NCBI GenBank assembly: GCA_041685355.1
Contig: JAWLFY010000115.1
Coordinates: 1-16,328, forward strand
Direction of reading: 5' to 3'
Length of the DNA stretch: 16,328 nt
From: JAWLFY01 sp041685355
GTDB taxonomy: Bacteria; Planctomycetota; Planctomycetia; Pirellulales; Pirellulaceae
Made by a program: the position numbers and the translations under genes. Under the pieces are notes generated by a model. The model had not been told where the DNA came from and did not search any database. It saw nothing but the letters and a program-made list of their open reading frames with translations. Positions 6,892-13,800 of the stretch are shown here, piece by piece. Within the stretch, counting starts at the first letter, position 1. Every line of letters starts with the position of its first letter.

Positions 6892-8400
6892 GTGAACGAG
6901 ATGTTGCTCGACGCGATACGGCAAGTCTTCCTCGACCCGCAAGTGATCGCGATCGTCGTCACCGCCGCCTTCTTCGGCGTGTTCCTCGGCGCGATGCCGG
7001 GACTGACCGCCACGATGGGGGTGGCGCTGTTCATCCCGATGACGTACTGGCTCGAACCCGTCCCCGCCCTCGCGGCGATCGTGACGCTCGTCGCCTGCGC
7101 GATCTTCGCCGGCGACATCCCGACCACCCTCGTGCGAATCCCCGGTACCCCCGCGTCTGCCGCCTACGCCGACGACGCCCACGCGTTGGCGTCCCGGGGC
7201 GAAGCCGGTACGGCACTCGGCACGGCACTCTGGTCCAGCGTCCTCGGCGGGCTGCTCGGCGCGGCGATCCTGATCTCGCTCGGACACCAACTCGCCCGCG
7301 TCGCGGCGTGGTTCAGCGTCGCCGAGTACTTTTGGCTCTACCTGATGGGGCTCTCCTGCGCCGTGATCGTCGGGCAATCGTCAATTGCCCGCTCGACACT
7401 CGGACTGACGATCGGGCTGATGCTCTCGACGGTCGGGTTGAGCGCCGTCCACGGCCAGGCCCGATTCACCTTCGGCCAACCCGAACTGTTCCAAGGGATC
7501 AATTTCATCCCTGCGATGATCGGGCTGTTCGGGCTCTCCGAGGTCTTCCGCAACGTGATGAGCCTCGACGCCAGGCCGTCAGGTGAGTCGGCGGAACCGC
7601 GAAACGTGGGCATCTTGAAACCCGCGATCGGCCGTTGGCGACGGAGGCTCGTCCCCTGGCTCCGCTCCGGAGTGATCGGCTCGCTGATCGGGATTCTGCC
7701 CGGGGCCGGCGCCGACATCGCCGCATGGGTCTCCACCGCCGTCTCGAAACGACGCAGCCGCACCCCCGAACAATACGGGAAGGGATCCATCGACTGCATC
7801 TCCGACGCGTGCACGGCGAACTCGTCCTCCCTCGCCGGCGCCTGGGTCCCCGCGCTGGTGTTCGGCATCCCCGGCGACTCGATCACGGCGATCGTGATCG
7901 GCGTCCTCTACATGAAAAACCTCAAACCGGGCCCGGAAATCTTCGTCCAGCAGGGGGCCCTGGTCTACAGCATCTACCTGATCTTCATCCTCGCCAACCT
8001 CGTACTGCTCCCCGTCGGCTGGTTGGCGATCCGGGCCGGCGGCAACGTGATGCGAGTCCCACGCCGGTTGCTGATGCCGATCATCGTGCTGTTCTGCATC
8101 GTCGGCGCCTACGCGGTCAACGGAAGTCGCTTTGACGTCGGGCTGATGATCGCGTTCGGGTTGCTCGGCGTCATCTGTGAACGCTGGCGGATCTCGATCG
8201 GCGCGATGGTGCTCGGCATCATCCTCGGCGGGCCCCTCGAAGAACGGTTCGTGCAAACGCTCGCCGGCAGCGGCGGATCGCCGCTCGCGTTCGTCGACCG
8301 TCCCCTCGCCGCCGCCCTCGCCGCCGCCTGCCTCCTCCTCTGGGCCTCCGCCCTCATCAGCTACCTCACCCGAAACCACAAACCGTACCCGAAGCCGTGA
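6892..8400 (+). CDS. tctA: TctA, large membrane subunit of the tripartite tricarboxylate transporter
   Basis: A 502-residue polytopic membrane protein (Pfam TctA, formerly DUF112), the ion-driven translocating subunit of TTT carriers. Conserved motifs are GAMPGLTATMG (33-43), GDIPTTLVRIPGTPASAA (74-91), GILPGAGADIAAW (267-279), FGIPGDSITAIVIG (324-337) and LKPGPEIF (344-351). About ten to twelve hydrophobic segments are visible. One deviation: the usual ANNA motif before the second GIPG is here TANSSS (309-314), which may bear on substrate or ion binding. Start choice: GTG 6892 lies one base after the TctCB stop and follows a G-rich stretch; GTG 6871 (20-base overlap) and ATG 6901 are alternatives. 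The last codons and the stop are formed by a hairpin repeat (8384-8414). The partner is the fused TctCB protein upstream. Confidence 0.9.
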   Translation: MNEMLLDAIRQVFLDPQVIAIVVTAAFFGVFLGAMPGLTATMGVALFIPMTYWLEPVPALAAIVTLVACAIFAGDIPTTLVRIPGTPASAAYADDAHALASRGEAGTALGTALWSSVLGGLLGAAILISLGHQLARVAAWFSVAEYFWLYLMGLSCAVIVGQSSIARSTLGLTIGLMLSTVGLSAVHGQARFTFGQPELFQGINFIPAMIGLFGLSEVFRNVMSLDARPSGESAEPRNVGILKPAIGRWRRRLVPWLRSGVIGSLIGILPGAGADIAAWVSTAVSKRRSRTPEQYGKGSIDCISDACTANSSSLAGAWVPALVFGIPGDSITAIVIGVLYMKNLKPGPEIFVQQGALVYSIYLIFILANLVLLPVGWLAIRAGGNVMRVPRRLLMPIIVLFCIVGAYAVNGSRFDVGLMIAFGLLGVICERWRISIGAMVLGIILGGPLEERFVQTLAGSGGSPLAFVDRPLAAALAAACLLLWASALISYLTRNHKPYPKP

Positions 8401-8414
8401 AGGCTTCCGACGCC
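8384..8414 (+). repeat. GTGAA-loop hairpin element, copy 1 (contains the tctA stop)
   Basis: The stem GAAGCC (8391-8396) pairs perfectly with GGCTTC (8402-8407) around the loop GTGAA (8397-8401). It matches the other copies along CGTA...GACGCC with two mismatches in the left arm. The TGA stop of tctA (8398-8400) is the loop itself, so the last few TctA residues (PYPKP) are encoded by the element. Confidence 0.65.
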
Positions 8415-8422
8415 CCACCCTC

Positions 8423-8474
8423 AAACGACGCCCCAAAACGACGCCCCAAAACGGCCACCCAAAACGCCTCCCAC
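8423..8474. repeat. Short tandem 13-mer downstream of tctA
   Basis: Two identical copies of AAACGACGCCCCA (8423-8435, 8436-8448) are followed by two degenerate copies (AAACGGCCACCCA at 8449 and AAACGCCTCCCAC at 8462). The array fills the gap between tctA and the convergent ThuA gene up to its stop codon. Confidence 0.6.
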
Positions 8475-9442
8475 TACCGCCGCGGACGCACCGCTTCCGC
8501 CCCGAACGCATCCAGATCCGGACGTTCACTCGAGACACCCTCGGCGGGAGGATCGACCCCCGCGGACCAGACGACACCATTAAGGATCAAGCGGCGGAGG
8601 TCGTCATTTGCCCAGTTCTCATAGAAGTGCGGCATCACGACGCCGACACCGCGGCCGCCGTCGGGACGTTCGACACACCAAGCAACCGCTTCGCGTTGCG
8701 GCGATTCAGGGGGCAGCATCGAAGTCGCAAGCACCGTCACACCATCCCCCGGACGATTGTCGTCCTTACCGAAGTAGTTTCGGATATACGGCTCGTCGTG
8801 CACCGTGAACGCGGACCAACCGTTCAAGATCGGGTGGTCCGATTCGGCGGGTCGAATTTCGGCAGCGGCAAAGATCTTCGCGATCGATTCATGGTGGGGA
8901 CAGCTCCGGTTGGCGAAGTAGCCGCCGATCCAACGGAGCAACGGATGGTCCCCGTCTTCGGCGACGTCTTGGCCGAGCAACCCGGTCGCGTAGTGGACGC
9001 AGACCAGCCCACAGCCGCGGTCCATCATCTGTCCGAGCTGACCCAGGATCCGCTCCGAGTCGGGCATTCGGTGCGGCGGAAAGGTGTCGCCGATCATCAC
9101 CACGCTGTCGATCTCTCCGAGAAGCTCCGAGTCTTCTGGCCAGCCCGTCGACGCGGTCGCCTCGATCCGCAGCCCGTCCGCACCATTCAGGCATTCAGCA
9201 AGCAGCCGTCCTCCGGCGGCCACCTCGTGCGTTCCGGGCGGGTGATTGCTCGGACCGATCAGCACCAGCACCCGGCGCGCTCCCGAGTCACGCGACGACG
9301 ATCGCCGCGAGCCCTCAGGCTCGGCCGTGTCGGTTTGCGCCGAGACGTTCGCCGCAAAACTAAGAAACACGACTGCCGCGACCATCGCGACGAAAGGCGT
9401 GCGGCGCGAAACGGCAAAGCGGGACCGGACCGGTTCGGTCAT
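8474..9442 (-). CDS. Secreted ThuA-domain protein
   Basis: A 322-residue protein with an N-terminal signal (hydrophobic 17-30, likely cleavage at NVSA|Q, 35/36; the SRRTPF before it loosely resembles a Tat motif) and a ThuA domain (trehalose-utilisation family, class I glutamine amidotransferase-like fold) from about 56 to 295. Visible family features are GLVCVHYATG (145-154), WIGGYFANRSCPHHE (171-185), SDHPILNG (201-208), VHDEPYI (214-220) and the C-terminal PHFYENWANDDLRRLILNGV (271-290) leading to WSAG. The biochemical role of ThuA proteins is poorly known; many planctomycete copies are secreted and linked to carbohydrate use. Start choice: ATG 9442 begins a GC-rich third-position pattern; ATG 9502 has a better ribosome site (GGAG, spacing 6) but would add an Arg-rich leader with a different codon pattern. 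The gene follows pyrD at 114 bases on the same strand. Confidence 0.82.
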   Translation of the reverse strand: MTEPVRSRFAVSRRTPFVAMVAAVVFLSFAANVSAQTDTAEPEGSRRSSSRDSGARRVLVLIGPSNHPPGTHEVAAGGRLLAECLNGADGLRIEATASTGWPEDSELLGEIDSVVMIGDTFPPHRMPDSERILGQLGQMMDRGCGLVCVHYATGLLGQDVAEDGDHPLLRWIGGYFANRSCPHHESIAKIFAAAEIRPAESDHPILNGWSAFTVHDEPYIRNYFGKDDNRPGDGVTVLATSMLPPESPQREAVAWCVERPDGGRGVGVVMPHFYENWANDDLRRLILNGVVWSAGVDPPAEGVSSERPDLDAFGAEAVRPRR

Positions 9443-9556
9443 GGAACGAGACTCTACCGACCGAGCTTCGCCACGTGGTCTTCGAGGCTGGTGGGGACGC
9501 ATGTTCGACTCCGGGGAAAGCGATGATCCAGGGGACGGGGGCAGTCGCTCAAGTGA

Positions 9557-10708
9557 TCAGTCGCTCGACCGGGGAGAGGCGACCGACGGGTCGCTGCCGA
9601 CGGCTTCGTCCGGGGTTCGGAACCCGTCCCGATCGAGCGCCCGGCAGAGGCCACGATGGATCCGTTTTATCACACCGGGACCCTCGTAGATGAGTGCCGT
9701 ATAAATTTGCACGAGCGATGCGCCGAGGCGGATCTTGGCGTAGGCCTCCTCGCCGGTGAACACGCCCCCGGCGGCGACGATCGCGAAACGGCCTCGTGGG
9801 GCCCGTCGATACATCTCGGCGACGCAGCGATCGACGAGCCCCGCGACGGGCCGTCCCGAAACGGCGCCCGGCATCGACTTCAGCCGCCGCGGCGGGGTGG
9901 TCAGCGACAGCGACGGCGGCTTTCCCGGCGGAAGGTTGAAGATCCAACCGCGGACGAACGGAAACGGCGCGGCTTCTTCGATCAGCCGCTCGATCGATTC
10001 GGGGTGGGGATCCGGGGCGACCTTCAAGAACACGGGGCCAGCCGGCTCGGCGTCAGAGAGCCGCTCCAACAACCGCCTCACCCGGCCCGGCTCGGCGAAG
10101 TGTTCCTTGCCGCCGGCGGCGTTGGGACAACTCAGGTTCAACGTCACGTAATCGGCCAGACGATGCAGCGCGCTCAGCGACGTGTAGTAGTCGTCGAGAA
10201 TCTCCGTCTCGTCGCACGGCGGCGCCCCGGGCCCGTCATTCGTCTTGACGAGATTTACCCCGATCGGCGCGCCGACCCCAAGTGGCGTCTCCCGCCGGTA
10301 TTCGGCCAGCCGCCGGGCGACGGCTTCGGCGCCGTCGTTGGGAAGTCCGTAATTGACAACAAGCGCGCGGTCCTCCGGGAGCCGGAACAGCCGCGGCCGA
10401 GGGTTTCCCGACGAAGGTCTCGCCGAGACCGATCCGATTTCGGCGAACCCGAACCCGAGACTCGCCAGCAACCCCACCGCGGTGCCGCTCTTGTCCCAAC
10501 CGGCGGCGAGTCCGATCGGATGAGGAAACGTCAGCCCAGCAACTTCGGTCCGCAATCGCGGCGCTCCGGGAGAGAACATCGCCCGCGTCGTGGCCGGACC
10601 GCCAGGCAAACGAGCCGTGACCTGACAAGCCCGGATCGTCGCATGATGCGCCCCTTCCGGATCAAGTCGAAACAGCAGCGGTCGAACAAGGAGTCGGTAC
10701 ACGCTCAT
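9557..10708 (-). CDS. pyrD: Dihydroorotate dehydrogenase, class 2-like (atypical active site)
   Basis: A 383-residue FMN-dependent enzyme of the dihydroorotate dehydrogenase family, the fourth step of pyrimidine synthesis. The N-terminal YRLLVRPLLFRLDPEGAHH (4-22) is the membrane-associating region of the quinone-linked class 2 enzymes, and GLAAGWDKSG (66-75), EIGSVSARPSSGNPRPRLFRL (start 90), FLKVAPD (227-233, K229), AAGGVFTGEEAY (312-323) and GASLVQIYTALIYEGP (329-344) fit that class. Three sites deviate. The usual NRMGFNN is VNYGLPND (118-125). The catalytic-base motif is NLSCPN with C194, as in class 1A, where class 2 has Ser. The NTT substrate motif reads FNLPPG (257-262). It could be a divergent PyrD or a paralogue with another substrate. 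The ATG at 10708 has a G-rich ribosome site about 15 bases upstream. Confidence 0.85.
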   Translation of the reverse strand: MSVYRLLVRPLLFRLDPEGAHHATIRACQVTARLPGGPATTRAMFSPGAPRLRTEVAGLTFPHPIGLAAGWDKSGTAVGLLASLGFGFAEIGSVSARPSSGNPRPRLFRLPEDRALVVNYGLPNDGAEAVARRLAEYRRETPLGVGAPIGVNLVKTNDGPGAPPCDETEILDDYYTSLSALHRLADYVTLNLSCPNAAGGKEHFAEPGRVRRLLERLSDAEPAGPVFLKVAPDPHPESIERLIEEAAPFPFVRGWIFNLPPGKPPSLSLTTPPRRLKSMPGAVSGRPVAGLVDRCVAEMYRRAPRGRFAIVAAGGVFTGEEAYAKIRLGASLVQIYTALIYEGPGVIKRIHRGLCRALDRDGFRTPDEAVGSDPSVASPRSSD

Positions 10709-10745
10709 TCGTTCGCCATTCACCCTCCCCCGTAGACAACAACAC

Positions 10746-10777
10746 CGTAGCCGAACTCGTGAAGAGTTCGGAAGTCC
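10746..10777 (+). repeat. GTGAA-loop hairpin element, copy 2 (compensatory stem)
   Basis: CCGAACTC (10751-10758) pairs perfectly over eight bases with GAGTTCGG (10764-10771) around GTGAA. The stem sequence differs from the other copies (GGAAGCC/GGCTTCC type) but both arms changed together, which is direct evidence that pairing is conserved. It lies between the propeller gene's stop and pyrD's start, in the pyrD leader if the two are separately transcribed. Confidence 0.7.
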
Positions 10778-10842
10778 CACCATTCACCCCCACCCAGCCA
10801 TTCACCAACCACCCCACCATTCCTCCCCCATCATTCACCTCT
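10778..10842. repeat. Degenerate CCATTCACC repeats
   Basis: CCATTCACC occurs at 10780 and 10798, with variants at 10817 (CCATTCCTCC) and 10831 (TCATTCACC), spaced 14-19 bases apart in a C-rich tract. A further exact copy is at 10717, in the pyrD leader. The last copy supplies the stop codon of the propeller gene (TGA, minus strand, 10835-10837). Confidence 0.5.
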
Positions 10843-13800
10843 CCCCACGTCGCTCAAAGCGAACTTTCCGAAATTCGACGTTCGTTGACCCCCAGCTATA
10901 CAGCGCGATCGTCCCCTTCCCGAATCGCCCGTCGCGCACCGAAAAATCCTCCTCTCCGTCGACCGTCACGCGGATCCGATCGCCGTCCAGATCGATCCGC
11001 AGCTTCAGCCATTCGTTCCGACCGTAACCCAAATCGTTTCGCGCCAGCAGCCGATAATCGTCCCCATCCTTGCGGGCCAAAATCCGAAACCGTCGCTGCA
11101 AGTCCGCCGCCCACAAATAGTGATGCTCCGCGTCCTCGCACCGGAACGCCAGCCCGATCCCGTCGTCATCCGCCGACCGGATCTCCGCCTCGATCCGCCC
11201 GTCGGTGAACGACGCCCCGGGACCGAAAATCCGCAGCGTCCCATACCGTTCCACCTCCGGATCCGTTTCCGTCGCGCTCCCGAGATAGATATTTGAACGT
11301 TGCTTTACCACGCCCGCCTCGACCGACCAATCGCTCGGCGCCGAGGCCGGATTCCCCGGAACGTCCCACACCCGCCAAGACGAGTCCTCCAGCGGCAGCG
11401 TGTTCGGGTCGATCGTAAAGCTCCGGTCGACGGAGCGACTAAGCCGCCCGTTGTCCGTAAAGAACCTCGCCCGAAGCCGCGTATCCGCCTCGATCATCAA
11501 CGCGCCGTCATAGGCCGTTGACGTCGACGTCGGCGAACTCCCGTCCGTCGTGTACCGGATCGTTCCCTCCCGGTCCGGATGCTCAATCCGAACCTCCACC
11601 GGTTCGGCGAATGAACCGCCGGCCGGCTCCACGACCGGCGTCGACACACCGATCGGCTCGAGCGCCATCCACGACTGATTCAGATAGCTGCACGTGCACC
11701 CGGCCGAGGCGTCGGGCACCATCACCAACCCGCCCGCCGGGATCGCGTTGATCCAACACCCCGGACGCATCCCACCGTAATTCTGCGTCTCACCGCTCCC
11801 GTGCAAGTCGTAATAGCCCAGCGTCGCCGATCGGAACACCATCATGTTCCGCGCCCCGGCCAACACCCCACACCCGTACGAACGGCTAAAGTCGAACGGT
11901 TGCTCCTCACCGGTCAACAAGTCCCACGAGCCCCCCTGAGCGTACACCGTGTAGTCATTGATCAACGGCCGGCTCGCGTACGACGCGTCGTTCCGCCACG
12001 TCTGTGTCCCGTCGTCGGTCGAGAACGCGCTGATCATGCCACCCACTTCCGACGCGAGAGAAAACCGGGTCGGCTGATAACTCATCAACAACCGCCGGTG
12101 CTCCGGACTCACGGCCAGCATCGTGCCGTCGATCTGCTGTTCGTTCCGCCAAGCCTCCTTGCCCGTCTCCGCGTCCAACGCGAGCAACACCCCCGGCGGG
12201 TGATCCCCCGACTTCCCCTCTTTCGTCCGGTCGAACGTCGCTTGCGGTCGGTCGATCACGTACACATGGTCGGCGTCCGCCGCGATCGCGTTGTGGCGGA
12301 TCGAATCCTTCGCGTCGTAACGCCATTTCAACTCGCCCGATTCCGAATCCATCACGAAAATCGTCCGCGACTCGGTCAACTGGTCCGACATGTCCCCCGT
12401 GGTCGCCCGGAACCGATACGTCACCTGGTGACCGCGATCCGCCAGCGACCCGTAAAGCCGGTTCCCCTCGACCGCGACGTAGCCCCAAGTTCCCGGCTCA
12501 CCGTCCGCTTGAGGCGGCGCCGAAAACTTGCCCAGCACCTCGCCCGTCCGTCGGTCCAAACGAACACAGTGTCCCTCTTGCCGGACATACACCCCGGCAT
12601 CCCCGATGCAAAAGTTGCTCCCCGTCCCCGCCACGCCCATCAACTCGTCGCCGTCGTACGCCTTCAGCACCCCCGGCAACGCATGCCGCCACACGACCCG
12701 GCCGTTGTAAGCATCGACGCACACCAACTCGTCGATCCCCTCGTGATACAACAACCCCTCCGAAAACAACGGCGCCGGCGCTCGCCCGTGCCGCGGCGGC
12801 ACGTCGATGTCGATATCGCGATACCACAGCATCCCCAGCGGCCCCTCGATCAGCTCGTCCGACGAACAGAGCTGGTTCGAAGCCGATCCGTACTGGTGCG
12901 TCCATTCCCCGGCACCTCGCAACGCCCCACGACGCGCCGTCCGCATCTCGCCCGGCCGCCCGAACCTCACGACCCCTCCATAAGGACGCAAGCAAGGGCG
13001 ATATCCCCCGTCCGGCTCCCCGAGCCGGCGAGATTCCGCGCCGCGATCCGATTCCTCGACCCCATCAACGTCCGGCACCCACGCCCCGTCCACGCTCCGT
13101 CCCGACACGACCAAGTTCGCGAAGTAGCGGGGGTGCGGAAGCCGCTCCAAATCGTCGACGTGATGCACCGTCACGCGAGTCCCATACAGCCCCGCCGCCC
13201 GTAACCGTTCTCGCGCCACCCGCACCGACTCCGGATCATCGTCGACCGCGTAGATTCGCAGTTCACTTTGCATGGCAAGCGCGGCCGCCAAGTCGCCCTC
13301 GCCACAACCGAAATCGAGACAGTACCCCTCGCGGACTCCGCCCGCGTCCAAGATCTCCTCTGCCGCCCGGCGTGTCGCCGCGTTCCCCATCTCGGCCAAC
13401 GCACTCTCGGCCGACGCCAACCCGGTCTCGCTCGCGGGCCCACGAACCGTGACTCGCGTCCCCTCCCGCGACGCACCATCCGATTTCGACCCCCTCGCGG
13501 GACCGAACCCGACAACCACGCCCGAATCGGTGCTCGCCACCAACCGTCCGTCGGACGCCGCCAAACCGTAAACCGTCCCGTCGACGTCATGCCGCGCGAT
13601 CACCGCGCCCGAATCCCGCTCCAACAGCGTCACGACGCCCTCGCCACCGGCCACCACGATATTCCCCGCCACGATCAGCGAGTTCCCCCCATCGACCCCG
13701 TCGCTCGACCAGTCCGGCTTCAGGCCCCACGACTCACTCTGATTCCCGCGTCGGTCCGTCTTCGTTTGACGCGTCCAGCGGTACGCGATGACGCCGCCCC

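Noticed and set aside
8391..8407. Intrinsic terminator for the operon
   Set aside because: The stem is only 6 bp and no T-run follows on the plus strand; the same hairpin occurs in gene leaders, so a terminator role is not supported.
7579..8580. Long minus-strand open frame antisense to tctA
   Set aside because: Asp/Gly/Arg-rich shadow typical of high-GC DNA, with no motif; tctA in this region has clear family motifs.
9656..10735. Plus-strand open frame antisense to pyrD
   Set aside because: No protein family features; pyrD on the opposite strand is certain.
11801..13204. Long plus-strand open frame antisense to the propeller gene
   Set aside because: Arg/Pro/His-rich shadow without domains; the minus-strand reading has recognisable propeller and methyltransferase motifs.
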